Positions 19,388 through 27,948 of a stretch of DNA of 64,000 nucleotides are shown piece after piece (within the stretch, counting starts at the first letter, position 1; every line of letters starts with the position of its first letter). The translations under genes and the position numbers were made by a program. Location of the stretch: assembly GCF_030973515.1 (NCBI RefSeq), contig NZ_JARGZA010000007.1, positions 62,001 through 126,000 of the forward strand, given 5' to 3'. Below the pieces are notes generated by a model that saw only the letters and a list, made by a program, of their open reading frames with translations, was not told the DNA's origin and ran no database searches. Source of the stretch: Jannaschia maritima. GTDB taxonomy: Bacteria > Pseudomonadota > Alphaproteobacteria > Rhodobacterales > Rhodobacteraceae.

Positions 19388-19515
19388 TCCGGCGCTGACG
19401 CCGCGCACCCGGTTGCGGCGGCGCCCGGCCCGGTGCTAAGCGCGACCCCCGTGGGTGTGCGCCGGATCCGGGATCGTCCCGGACGGAACGGCGCCAGATA
19501 CGGGGCTTCGGGCAT

Positions 19516-21165
19516 ATGGCGCGGTTCGTCTTCATCACCGGCGGGGTGGTCTCGTCATTGGGCAAGGGCCTGGCCAGCGCGGCCCTGGGCGCGCTGTTGC
19601 AGGCGCGGGGCTACACCGTGCGCCTCCGCAAGCTGGACCCCTACCTGAACGTCGATCCCGGCACGATGTCCCCCTTCGAGCACGGCGAGGTCTTCGTCAC
19701 GGACGACGGGGCAGAAACGGATCTGGATCTCGGCCATTACGAACGCTTCACCGGGGTCGCGGCGCGCGGGACCGATTCCGTGTCCTCCGGGCGCATCTAT
19801 TCCAACGTGTTGGAGAAGGAACGCCGCGGCGACTACCTGGGCAAGACCATCCAGGTGATCCCCCACGTCACCAACGAGATCAAGGATTTCATCGACGTGG
19901 GCGCCGACGAGGTCGACTTCATGCTCTGCGAAATCGGGGGTACGGTGGGCGACATCGAGGGCCTGCCCTTCTTCGAGGCAATCCGCCAGTTCGCGCAGGA
20001 GAAGCCGCGCGGCCAGTGCCTCTTCATGCACCTGACCCTGCTGCCCTACATCAAGGCGTCGGGCGAGTTGAAGACCAAGCCCACGCAGCATTCCGTCAAG
20101 GAATTGCGGTCCATCGGTCTGGCCCCCGACATCCTGGTCTGCCGCTCCGAGGGGCCCATCCCCAAGAAGGAACGCGAGAAGCTGGCGCTCTTCTGCAACG
20201 TCCGCGCGGACGCCGTGATCGCCGCGCAGGACCTGAAATCCATCTACGAGGCCCCCCTCGCCTATCATGCCGAAGGGCTGGACCAGGCCGTGCTGGACGC
20301 CTTCGCCATCAGCCCCGCGCCCCGTCCCGACCTGACCCGGTGGGAGGACGTGGTCGACCGCATCCGCGCCCCGGAGGGCGAGGTCCGCGTCGCCGTGGTG
20401 GGCAAGTACACGCAGCTCGAAGACGCCTACAAGTCCATCGCGGAGGCCCTGACCCATGGCGGCATGGCGAACCGAGTGAAGGTCCGCGCCGAATGGATCG
20501 ACTCCGAGACCTTCGACCGCGAGGACGTGGCCCCGCATCTGGAAGGCTTCCACGCGATCCTGGTCCCCGGGGGCTTCGGCGAACGTGGCACCGAAGGCAA
20601 GATCAAGGCCGCCCAGTACGCGCGCGAGCACAAGGTCCCGTATCTCGGGATCTGTCTGGGGATGCAGATGGCCGTGATCGAGGCGGCACGGAACACCGCC
20701 GATCTGAAGGACGCCGCGTCCGAGGAGTTCGCCGACATCGAAGCGGTGGAGACGGACGACTTCACCCCCGTCGTCTATCACCTGAAGGAATGGGTGAAGG
20801 GCAACGCCAAGGTCACGCGCAAGAAGACCGACGCCAAGGGCGGCACGATGCGCCTGGGCGCCTACGACGCGGTGCTGACCGAAGGCAGCCGCGTGGCCGA
20901 AGTCTACGGCACCACGTCGATCGAGGAACGCCACCGCCACCGCTACGAGGTGGACATCCGCTTCCGCGAGCAATTGGAGGACCAGGGCCTATGCTTCTCG
21001 GGCATGTCGCCCGACGGACGTTTGCCGGAGATCGTGGAATGGTCCGACCATCCGTGGTTCATCGGCGTCCAGTTCCACCCCGAACTGAAGTCGAAGCCCT
21101 TCGCGCCCCACCCCTTGTTCGCCGACTTCGTGCGCGCCGCGAAGGACCAGTCCCGCCTGGTGTGA
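19516..21165 (+). CDS. pyrG: CTP synthase
   Basis: A 549-residue enzyme with an N-terminal synthetase domain ([10 protein letters not shown] near residue 10) and a C-terminal class I glutaminase domain with catalytic Cys380 in GICLGMQ and the QFHPE His-Glu pair near the end. It converts UTP to CTP using ATP and glutamine. Length and motifs are normal for the family. It lies downstream of secG. Confidence 0.97.
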   Translation: MARFVFITGGVVSSLGKGLASAALGALLQARGYTVRLRKLDPYLNVDPGTMSPFEHGEVFVTDDGAETDLDLGHYERFTGVAARGTDSVSSGRIYSNVLEKERRGDYLGKTIQVIPHVTNEIKDFIDVGADEVDFMLCEIGGTVGDIEGLPFFEAIRQFAQEKPRGQCLFMHLTLLPYIKASGELKTKPTQHSVKELRSIGLAPDILVCRSEGPIPKKEREKLALFCNVRADAVIAAQDLKSIYEAPLAYHAEGLDQAVLDAFAISPAPRPDLTRWEDVVDRIRAPEGEVRVAVVGKYTQLEDAYKSIAEALTHGGMANRVKVRAEWIDSETFDREDVAPHLEGFHAILVPGGFGERGTEGKIKAAQYAREHKVPYLGICLGMQMAVIEAARNTADLKDAASEEFADIEAVETDDFTPVVYHLKEWVKGNAKVTRKKTDAKGGTMRLGAYDAVLTEGSRVAEVYGTTSIEERHRHRYEVDIRFREQLEDQGLCFSGMSPDGRLPEIVEWSDHPWFIGVQFHPELKSKPFAPHPLFADFVRAAKDQSRLV

Positions 21166-21254
21166 CGGGCGACGGGACGCCGGTCCTGCGGATGGGCACG
21201 GAACCGGCGACTCTCCCAATCCGTTTCCCCTCCACAGCAATGGAGGACGACACC

Positions 21255-21431
21255 ATGGCGAACGAACATCAGACCAAAGGCAAGGCCAAGGATCTCGGCG
21301 GCAAAGTGAAGGAAGAGGCCGGCGACCTGACGGGCAACGACGAGATGAAGCACGACGGCCAGGCCGACCAAGCCGAAGGCAAGGTCCAGAAGGGCTATGG
21401 CGACGCGAAGGAATCGCTGAAGGGCAACTGA
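21255..21431 (+). CDS. CsbD-family stress protein
   Basis: A 58-residue, highly charged, hydrophilic protein with the CsbD signature (KGKAKDLGGKVKEEAGDLTG). Family members are induced by general stress in many bacteria; the molecular role is unknown. The ATG at 21255 is preceded by a GGAGG-like site (ATGGAGGACGACACC). Confidence 0.88.
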   Translation: MANEHQTKGKAKDLGGKVKEEAGDLTGNDEMKHDGQADQAEGKVQKGYGDAKESLKGN

Positions 21432-21558
21432 GCCCCGGCATCGCCGCTCCCGTCGGGTGGCGGGGGCGGCCCCCTCCGCGTCCACTCGGGCGCGAACGTG
21501 CATCCCTGTCGGGACCCGGCAACGGTCGGGACCGACCGGTCGAACCGACCTATGCCCT

Positions 21559-22590
21559 TCACTCCTCCGAGCCGACGTATCGACGCACGATCTCCTGTCC
21601 CGTCTCGGAGGCGATGATGCGTAGCAACGCGGCGTTCAGGTCCTCCCGCAGCGGATCGGCCGTCGGGACGGCGAAGGACACGAGCACGGGATCCACCTGC
21701 GTCGTCGTGATCGCCAGTCCCGCCCCATCGGCGGCATGCTGCAGCACCGGCGCGGAGCCCAACGCCATCTCCGCCGCCCCGTCCCGCACGAGGGCGACCG
21801 CCTCCGCCGCATCGGCCACGACTCGCACGGGAATGGACTGCCGTTCCGCGTAGGCGGCGGCCGCGGTGTCGCGGGCGACCACCACGTCCCGGTCGCGCAG
21901 ATCCTCGGGCAGGGACAGGGCTGCGTCGCCGGCATTCGCGAGCGTCACGACCGCGGCGGTCAACGACGCGCTGACGGCCAGCCCCATCAGCATCCACAGC
22001 ATCGCCACCGCACGGCCCCAGAACGTCGCGGGCGCCTTGTCGCCGTACCCGATGGTCGTCAGCGTGACCCCGGCCCACCAGAATCCGTCGCCCAGACCGC
22101 GGGCGGGCGAGCGGTGGAACATGTCCTCGTTGGATCGACGCTCGATCGCCCACACGGCGGCGCCCACGGCCAGCAGCAGGACGGACAACCCCAGGATCAG
22201 GCGCACGAACTCCCAGGAGGCCAACCCCCGGACGACGGACAGGATGCGGCCCTCGCGTTCCGACACGACGCCCAGCGTGGCGGTATAGACCGGGTGGGTC
22301 AGATCGGCCGCAGCCTCCAGCGCGGGCGAAGCCTCCACCGGCAAGACGACGTCCATGCCCGCCTCCAGCCCCGAGGCCACGTCGTCGACGCCCGTGAAGA
22401 CGGGCGCCAGTCCCAGATCGTCGGCCGCCAGGCGGAACAGGTCCACGGCGAGGCCCGTCCAGGATCCCCCCGCCCCTTCGATGGCGAACGGGGGCGCATC
22501 GATCAAGCCGATGGCGACCGGGGTGACGGTCTGGGCCGCAACGCCCGTCGTAAGGGCCGCGGTCAGGGCGAAAGAGAGAAGGATCCGCAT
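21559..22590 (-). CDS. GluR0-like ligand-gated potassium channel (binding domain plus K+ pore)
   Basis: A 343-residue protein. Signal peptide (1-20); a periplasmic-binding-protein fold split into two lobes (about 22-120 and 222-343); between them two membrane helices (about 127-149 and 191-215) flanking a P-loop with TTIGYGD (178-184), the potassium selectivity filter. This is the topology of prokaryotic glutamate receptors such as GluR0. It probably opens a K+ path on binding a small ligand, perhaps an amino acid. The start at 22590 gives a clean signal peptide. Confidence 0.82.
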   Translation of the reverse strand: MRILLSFALTAALTTGVAAQTVTPVAIGLIDAPPFAIEGAGGSWTGLAVDLFRLAADDLGLAPVFTGVDDVASGLEAGMDVVLPVEASPALEAAADLTHPVYTATLGVVSEREGRILSVVRGLASWEFVRLILGLSVLLLAVGAAVWAIERRSNEDMFHRSPARGLGDGFWWAGVTLTTIGYGDKAPATFWGRAVAMLWMLMGLAVSASLTAAVVTLANAGDAALSLPEDLRDRDVVVARDTAAAAYAERQSIPVRVVADAAEAVALVRDGAAEMALGSAPVLQHAADGAGLAITTTQVDPVLVSFAVPTADPLREDLNAALLRIIASETGQEIVRRYVGSEE

Positions 22591-22621
22591 GCAGACGAAG
22601 CGCGACAACGCGGTAGGGGTT

Positions 22622-22641
22622 CCCTTGCCAGCCGGCAAGGG
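22622..22641 (-). terminator. Hairpin downstream of the mipA-like gene
   Basis: A perfect 8-bp stem CCCTTGCC / GGCAAGGG with loop AGCC lies 22 bp past the stop of the reverse-strand MipA gene and ahead of the channel gene. No T-run follows. It may separate the two transcripts. Confidence 0.45.
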
Positions 22642-22663
22642 GCCGCCCATGCCACGTCCGCGG

Positions 22664-23464
22664 TCAGAACCCGAAGGTGAACCGACGCGTGATGCCGATG
22701 CGGGCGCTGACGGTATCGTCGTCCTGAAGGATCGGGCTGTCCGCGGCGTCGCGCCGATACCGGTCGTAGCGCACGGCCGCGTCCACGCCCCAATCCTCGT
22801 TGAAGCGATAGCCGGCCCCCAACTCCACCCCGGTGGAGATCAGTCCGCCGCCGGGATCGAAGGACGTGAAGTTTCCGTTGCTGGCGATGGATTCCGCGCC
22901 CGACACCCCGAAATAGGTGTCCGCGTAATCGTTCGACCCGAAGAAGGCCCGCGGCCCCATGCGCAGGGTCAACTGATCGTTCGGACGGAAGAACACGTCG
23001 CCGCCCACTTCGCCGACCCAGGCTTCGTGGCCGATCACGCCGTAGCGCACCGCGCCGAAGACCTGATAGTCCCGCGTGCCATAGGCGAGGCCCGCACCCA
23101 GCTCCAACGACGCATCGACGTCGTCGAGGCCCGCAAGCTCCGCGTTGTCGTCGTCGTCGCGGTCGCCGACATAGCGGAGCGAACCGGTGACGCGGAACCC
23201 TTCGGGAACGTACAGAGGATCGGGGTTCCCGAACTCCAGCCCGCCCAAGCGCAGATAATTCAGCGAGAAGCCCAGATCCGCCGCGGCCTCCGCGCTGTCG
23301 GAACCGAAATAGTCCGGCCGCGCCGCCACGCCCGCGCGAAGCGTGAACCCGATCGCGGATCCGGCGCCCTGGGTCGCGACGGTGGTGGAAAGGGGGGCGT
23401 CCGCCGCCTGCTGCGCGGTGGCGGCGGTGGCGGTCATCAGCAACAGGGCGATCGGTCGGATCAT
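22664..23464 (-). CDS. MipA/OmpV-family outer-membrane protein
   Basis: A 266-residue protein with signal peptide (1-18) and an amphipathic beta-strand pattern ending in Phe, as in outer-membrane barrels. The GFTLRAGVAARPDYFGSD start and the final RFTFGF match MipA/OmpV. Members scaffold murein enzymes or act as outer-membrane barrels. It is transcribed away from the DUF1330 gene across a 123-bp divergent gap that holds a short inverted repeat (GTGCC-N5-GGCAC at 23503-23516). Confidence 0.82.
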   Translation of the reverse strand: MIRPIALLLMTATAATAQQAADAPLSTTVATQGAGSAIGFTLRAGVAARPDYFGSDSAEAAADLGFSLNYLRLGGLEFGNPDPLYVPEGFRVTGSLRYVGDRDDDDNAELAGLDDVDASLELGAGLAYGTRDYQVFGAVRYGVIGHEAWVGEVGGDVFFRPNDQLTLRMGPRAFFGSNDYADTYFGVSGAESIASNGNFTSFDPGGGLISTGVELGAGYRFNEDWGVDAAVRYDRYRRDAADSPILQDDDTVSARIGITRRFTFGF

Positions 23465-23587
23465 GATGTGGTTCTTCGTCCGGTAGGGTCGGTGGGACTA
23501 TGGTGCCTTTGCGGCACGACAGGTATCACGAAGACTACGCCGGGCAACGCGGAATGGTTGCATCGGCGCAAACGTGATGGGGAAGTG

Positions 23588-23887
23588 ATGCCCAAGGGAT
23601 ACTGGATCGCGCATGGCAGGGTGGACGATCCCGCGGCCTACGACCTCTACCGTCAGGCGAACGCGGGACCCCTGGCCCGGTACGGGGGCCGGTTCCTGGT
23701 TCGCGGCGGCGCACGCGAACTGCGCGAAGGCGAGGCCAAGCCCCGCACCGTTGTGATCGAGTTTCCCAGCTACGCCGCGGCGCTGGCCTGCTACGACAGT
23801 CCGGCCTATCGGGCGGCGATCGCGCTGCGGCAGGGCATCAGCGCGTCCGATCTGGTCATCTGCGAGGGCTACGATCCCGACGGGTGA
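23588..23887 (+). CDS. DUF1330 domain-containing protein
   Basis: A 99-residue protein with the dimeric alpha-beta barrel DUF1330 pattern: KGYWIAHGRVDDPAAY at the start and VVIEFPSYAAALACYDSP in the middle. The function is unknown. The ATG at 23588 has a GGGGAAG site just upstream. It is divergent from mipA and precedes the TerB gene by 46 bp. Confidence 0.85.
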   Translation: MPKGYWIAHGRVDDPAAYDLYRQANAGPLARYGGRFLVRGGARELREGEAKPRTVVIEFPSYAAALACYDSPAYRAAIALRQGISASDLVICEGYDPDG

Positions 23888-23933
23888 CGACGCGGGTCTG
23901 GGCGGACGGGGATCGCGCGCCTATATCCCGCCC

Positions 23934-24374
23934 ATGTTCGCAGACCTCCTACGCCGAATGACGGCCCCCGAACCCGAAACCCTGCCGGAACCGGACGCGC
24001 GCCTCGCGCTCGCCGCCCTGCTCGTCCGCGTGGCGCGCAGCGACGGCGACTACGCCACGGTGGAGGCGTCGCGCATCGACCGCATCCTCGTCCACCGCCA
24101 CGGACTGTCCCCCTTCGAGGCCGCGAAGCTGCGCGGCGAAGCGGAGGACCTTGAGGCGGAGGCGCCGGACACGGTCCGCTTCACCCGGGCCATCAAGGAC
24201 GGGGTGCCCCTGGACGACCGCATCGCCGTGATGAAGGCCCTGTGGGCCGTCGCGCTGGCCGACGGCGACCGCGACGCGGAGGAGGACGGCTTCCTGCGGC
24301 TGGTCGCCAACCTGCTGGGCATCAACGACCGCGACTCAGCCCTGGCGCGCCAGGCGGTCGATACGGGGCCCTGA
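23934..24374 (+). CDS. TerB-like (tellurite resistance/DjlA N-terminal) protein
   Basis: A 146-residue helical protein. LALAALLVRVARSDGDY and the later WAVALADGDRDAEED are the paired acidic D-G-D motifs of the TerB/co-chaperone metal-binding fold. Single TerB proteins are common in Rhodobacterales and their task is unclear. No other ter genes are nearby, so tellurite resistance should not be assumed. Confidence 0.78.
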   Translation: MFADLLRRMTAPEPETLPEPDARLALAALLVRVARSDGDYATVEASRIDRILVHRHGLSPFEAAKLRGEAEDLEAEAPDTVRFTRAIKDGVPLDDRIAVMKALWAVALADGDRDAEEDGFLRLVANLLGINDRDSALARQAVDTGP

Positions 24375-24458
24375 TCGTCCGATCCCGCATGCCCCGTTGC
24401 ATTCCGCGGGGATTTGCGGCGTAAGCGTGCGGATCGCAGCCCAAGGCGCCCCGCCATC

Positions 24459-25226
24459 GTGCCAGACCCCGTCATCCAGATCACCGACCTGCACAAGTCC
24501 TATGGCAGCCTGGAGGTGCTGAAGGGCGTGTCGTTGACCGCGATGCCAGGCCAGGTCATCAGCCTGATCGGCTCCTCGGGGTCCGGCAAGTCCACCCTGC
24601 TGCGCTGCACCAATCTCCTGGAGGACAGCCAGGGGGGCGACGTCGCGTTCGAGGGGGAATCCGTGCGCTGGGCCGGCACGGGCCATGCCCGCCGCCCGGC
24701 CGATGCCCGTCAGGTCACCCGCATCCGCACGAACCTGTCGATGGTGTTCCAGTCGTTCAACCTGTGGTCCCACCTGACCGTGCTGCAGAACGTGATGGAG
24801 GCGCCGGTCACGGTGCTGCGGCGCGACCCCGCCAAGGTCGAGCCGGCGGCGCGCGACTACCTCGCGAAGGTCGGCATCGGCGACAAGTGCGACGCCTGGC
24901 CCGCGCAGCTGTCCGGCGGTCAGCAGCAGCGCGCCGCCATCGCCCGCGCCCTGTGCATGGAGCCGCGCGCGCTGCTCTTCGACGAACCCACCAGCGCCCT
25001 GGATCCGGAACTGGAGCAGGAGGTCGTGCGCGTCATCAAGGCCCTGGCCGCCGAAGGGCGGACCATGCTGCTGGTGACGCACGACATGGACATGGCCCGC
25101 GACGTGTCCGACCATGTCGTCTTCCTGCACCAGGGCCGCATCGAGGAGGAAGGGCCGCCCGACCGGCTCTTCGGGCAACCAAGCAGCGAAAGACTGCGCC
25201 AATTCCTGAACGCCACCGCGGCGTGA
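24459..25226 (+). CDS. Polar amino acid-type ABC transporter ATP-binding protein
   Basis: A 255-residue ATPase of the HisP/GlnQ class. Walker A GSSGSGKST (38-46), signature LSGGQ (151-155), Walker B LLFDE (172-176) and the His switch are intact. The GTG at 24459 is preferred because it gives the standard short N-terminus (PDPVIQITDLHKSYG); an earlier TTG at 24414 would add an arginine-rich extension unlike the family. It leads an importer operon with a binding protein and two permeases. Confidence 0.88.
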   Translation: MPDPVIQITDLHKSYGSLEVLKGVSLTAMPGQVISLIGSSGSGKSTLLRCTNLLEDSQGGDVAFEGESVRWAGTGHARRPADARQVTRIRTNLSMVFQSFNLWSHLTVLQNVMEAPVTVLRRDPAKVEPAARDYLAKVGIGDKCDAWPAQLSGGQQQRAAIARALCMEPRALLFDEPTSALDPELEQEVVRVIKALAAEGRTMLLVTHDMDMARDVSDHVVFLHQGRIEEEGPPDRLFGQPSSERLRQFLNATAA

Positions 25227-25258
25227 GGGCCATACCAACCAACCGGGAGACCACCACC

Positions 25259-25978
25259 ATGAAGACCATCATCCTAGCCGCCGCGCTGACCGCGATCGCG
25301 GCTGCGGGCCACGCCCAGACCGTCCGCATGGGCACCGAGGGCGCCTACCCTCCGTACAACTTCCTCAACGACGCGGGCGAGGTCGACGGCTTCGAGCGTG
25401 CCGTCGGCGACGAGGTCTGCGCCCGGGCCGAGCTGACCTGCGAATGGGTCACGAACGAATGGGACAGCATCATCCCGAACCTGACCTCGGGCAACTATGA
25501 CACGATCATCGCCGGCATGAGCATCACGGACGAGCGTGACGAGGTCATCGACTTCACGCAGAACTACTTCCCGCCCGCCGCCTCCGCCTACGTGTCGATG
25601 GACCCGGACGCCGACCTGACCGGCGGCGTCGTGGCCGCGCAGATCAACACGATCCAGGCGGGCCACGTCGCCGAGTCCGGCGCCACCCTGCTCGAGTTCG
25701 CGACCTACGACGAGACGATCGCCGCCGTCCGCTCCGGCGAGGCCGACGCCGTGTTCGCCGACAAGGACGCCCTAGCGCCCACGGTCGAGGAATCGGGCGG
25801 CGAGCTGTCCTTCGTGGGCGACGACGTGCCCCTGGGCGGCGGCATCGGCATCGGCGTGCGCGAATCCGACGGTGAGCTGCGCGACGCGCTGAACGCCGCG
25901 ATCACGTCCATGAAGGAGGACGGATCACTCAACGAGATGATCGTCGAATGGTTCGGCGAGGACGCCAAGACGTTCTGA
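25259..25978 (+). CDS. Transporter substrate-binding protein, polar amino acid/polyamine type
   Basis: A 239-residue periplasmic protein. Signal peptide (1-19, ending GHAQ), then the bacterial extracellular family 3 pattern: TEGAYPPYNFLNDAGEVDGFE and MSITDERDEVIDFTQ. It should deliver an amino acid or amine to the permeases encoded downstream. The start at 25259 follows a GGGAG site. Two glutamine-synthetase-like genes downstream suggest an amine or amino acid to be gamma-glutamylated. Confidence 0.87.
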   Translation: MKTIILAAALTAIAAAGHAQTVRMGTEGAYPPYNFLNDAGEVDGFERAVGDEVCARAELTCEWVTNEWDSIIPNLTSGNYDTIIAGMSITDERDEVIDFTQNYFPPAASAYVSMDPDADLTGGVVAAQINTIQAGHVAESGATLLEFATYDETIAAVRSGEADAVFADKDALAPTVEESGGELSFVGDDVPLGGGIGIGVRESDGELRDALNAAITSMKEDGSLNEMIVEWFGEDAKTF

Positions 25979-26043
25979 ACGTGCCGGGGAGATCCGCGCG
26001 GCGCGATCGCCGGGCGGGTCTTCCCAGACCGAGGAGTTGACAC

Positions 26044-26202
26044 ATGGCTGAGACCAGGACCGTGGACGTCAAGATCGACGCGGACGAATTGGAGAAGGCC
26101 GGTCGTTACGGCATGGACTTGTCCGCGATCGCGAACGCCGCACCCATCCAAGCGGTCGAAGCGGCGCGGAAAACCATGACCGATACGGGTGAACCGAGAT
26201 AG
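26044..26202 (+). CDS. Small CcdA-like (ribbon-helix-helix) protein, orphan
   Basis: A 52-residue open frame with a strong GAGGAG ribosome site ahead of the ATG at 26044. The product has one beta strand (VDVKIDADE) followed by helices (LSAIANAAPIQAVEAARKTM), the layout of CcdA-type antitoxin DNA-binding domains, but it lacks the longer C-terminal toxin-binding tail (CcdA is about 72 residues). No ccdB-like gene is near. It sits in the gap between the binding-protein and permease genes. It could be a regulator, a remnant or chance. Confidence 0.5.
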   Translation: MAETRTVDVKIDADELEKAGRYGMDLSAIANAAPIQAVEAARKTMTDTGEPR

Positions 26203-26260
26203 TGGCGCGGTATCGCCCCGAGTTCGGCATCTTTCCCGCCCGCGGCGGCATCTGACCCCC

Positions 26261-27145
26261 GTGTTCGCCTTCTGCGCCGACCCCGACACGCTGGACCCGG
26301 TCCGCTGGTTCGCCTGCTACCTGACCACCGGCAAGCATCAGAACTTCTATTGGGCGTTCGGGACCGTGTTCCTGCTCCTGGCCGTCACCGCGCCCACCGC
26401 GCTGCTCTTCGGCTTCGGGGGCGCCATCGCCGCGCGGTCCCGGATCGCGCCCCTGTCCTGGCTGGGCAAGGGCTACATCGCCGTCGTGCGCGGCGTGCCC
26501 GACATCGCGTTCTTCCTGTTCTTCGTGATCGCGCTGGACCAGGGCATCGAGTACCTGCGCCACGTCGTGCTGTGCCCCGAATGGACGGAACCCGTGCGCC
26601 AGGGCAGCGACTTCCTGGTCTGCAACGAGGCCAAGATGCCGCTCGGCGACTCGCCCCAATGGGTGCACGAGGCGTACGGCTTCGCCTTGGCCGTGCTGAC
26701 CTTCGCCATCGTGTTCGGCGCCTTCGCGGCCAACGTGCTCTACGGCGCGATGCGCGCCGTCCCCAAGGCCCAGGTCGAGACGGCCGCCGCCTACGGCATG
26801 TCGCCGGGCCAGACCTTCCGCCGCGTGATCGTGCCCCAGATGTGGACCTTCGCGCTGCCGGGCCTCGCGAACCTGTGGATGATCCTCATCAAGGCCACGC
26901 CGCTCCTGTTCCTCCTGGGGGTGGAGGACATCGTCTATTGGGCACGCGAACTCGGCGGCGCGGTCACGCCGCGCTTCAGCAGCTATCCCCACGGCGACTG
27001 GACCTTCTGGTACTTCGCCGTGCTGCTGGTCTTCTACCTGTGCTTCACCAAGCTGTCGGAGGTCGTGATCGACCGCCTGACCGCCAACCTCGCGCGTGGC
27101 CAGGCCACCGCGGGGGGCGAGGCGCTGCGCAAGGGCATGGCATGA
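26261..27145 (+). CDS. Amino acid ABC transporter permease, first
   Basis: A 294-residue inner-membrane permease of the HisM/GlnP class, with five or six hydrophobic helices and the EAA-like loop (KAQVETAAAYGMSPGQTFRRV) that contacts the ATPase. A soluble insert of about 40 residues with two cysteines lies around 100-140. The GTG at 26261 is the chosen start and is uncertain because no good ribosome site is visible; an upstream GTG at 26189 would overlap the small CcdA-like frame. Its stop overlaps the next start by four bases. Confidence 0.8.
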   Translation: MFAFCADPDTLDPVRWFACYLTTGKHQNFYWAFGTVFLLLAVTAPTALLFGFGGAIAARSRIAPLSWLGKGYIAVVRGVPDIAFFLFFVIALDQGIEYLRHVVLCPEWTEPVRQGSDFLVCNEAKMPLGDSPQWVHEAYGFALAVLTFAIVFGAFAANVLYGAMRAVPKAQVETAAAYGMSPGQTFRRVIVPQMWTFALPGLANLWMILIKATPLLFLLGVEDIVYWARELGGAVTPRFSSYPHGDWTFWYFAVLLVFYLCFTKLSEVVIDRLTANLARGQATAGGEALRKGMA

Positions 27146-27948
27146 GCTGCGCGCAGACCGTCGCCGACTACGCGTTCCGCTCCCTGGGCTACGGCGAGCG
27201 CCTGTTGCCGCGCACGGACTTTACGCTCTGCCAGCAGTTCACGCTGATCGGATCGGGCATGATCTGGAACGTGTATTTCGGCGTCCTGGCCCTGTTCGCG
27301 GGCTTCGCGCTGGCCAACGTCCTGGCGCTGGGCAAGGCGTCCGCGAACCCCCTGATCCGCAAGCCCGCCGACTGGTTCGTGTTCGTGTTCCGGGGCAGCC
27401 CGCTCTTCATCCAGTTCTTCTTCGCATACTTCGCCTTCCTGGCCTTGAAGAATGCGGTCCCGGCCCTCACGCCCCTGTCGGGCGCGGCCCTGGGCGCCCT
27501 GGTCGTCCTGTTCTGCAACACGGCCGCCTATTCGGGCCACATCTTCCACGGCGCCCTGATGTCCGTGCCGAAGGGCGACCTGGAGGCCGCGGACGCCTAC
27601 GGCCTGACGGGCTGGCACAAGTTCCGCCGCATCGTCTGGCCCACGCAGATGCGCCTGGCCTGGCCCGCCTACACCAACGAGGCGATCTTCCTGTTCCACG
27701 CCACCACGCTGGTCTTCTTCACTGGCTTCCCCGCGCGGCAGCAGAAGGGCGACGCGCTCTACTATGCCAGCTACTTCGCAGACAAGACGTTCAACCCCTT
27801 CGTCCCCTATCCGATCCTGGCCTTCTACTTCATCGTGCTGACGCTGGGGATCATCGGCGCGATGGGTCTGGTGAACCGCCGCCTGAACCGTCATCTGCCG
27901 GCCGAACGGCGCGCACGCCCGCGCGTCCGACCGGTCCTGATACGATGA
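27142..27948 (+). CDS. Amino acid ABC transporter permease, second
   Basis: A 268-residue permease of the HisQ/GlnP type. It has helices from about 40 on, the FRGSPLFIQFFF segment typical of this class, and the loop KGDLEAADAYGLTGWHKFRR that docks to the ATPase. ATGA overlaps join it to the permease before (27142-27145) and the glutamine-synthetase-like gene after (27945-27948), so the importer and ligase are coupled in one operon. Confidence 0.87.
   Translation: MSCAQTVADYAFRSLGYGERLLPRTDFTLCQQFTLIGSGMIWNVYFGVLALFAGFALANVLALGKASANPLIRKPADWFVFVFRGSPLFIQFFFAYFAFLALKNAVPALTPLSGAALGALVVLFCNTAAYSGHIFHGALMSVPKGDLEAADAYGLTGWHKFRRIVWPTQMRLAWPAYTNEAIFLFHATTLVFFTGFPARQQKGDALYYASYFADKTFNPFVPYPILAFYFIVLTLGIIGAMGLVNRRLNRHLPAERRARPRVRPVLIR

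Noticed and set aside
19555-20973. Reverse-strand 472-codon frame opposite pyrG
   Set aside because: pyrG is intact and unmistakable; the antisense product is low-complexity His/Asp/Gly-rich.
23934-24374. Tellurite resistance operon
   Set aside because: Only a single TerB-like gene is present, with no terA, terC, terD or terE nearby.
24414-24458. Longer N-terminus for the amino acid ABC ATPase from a TTG
   Set aside because: The added residues are Arg-rich and unlike the family; the GTG at 24459 gives the normal start.
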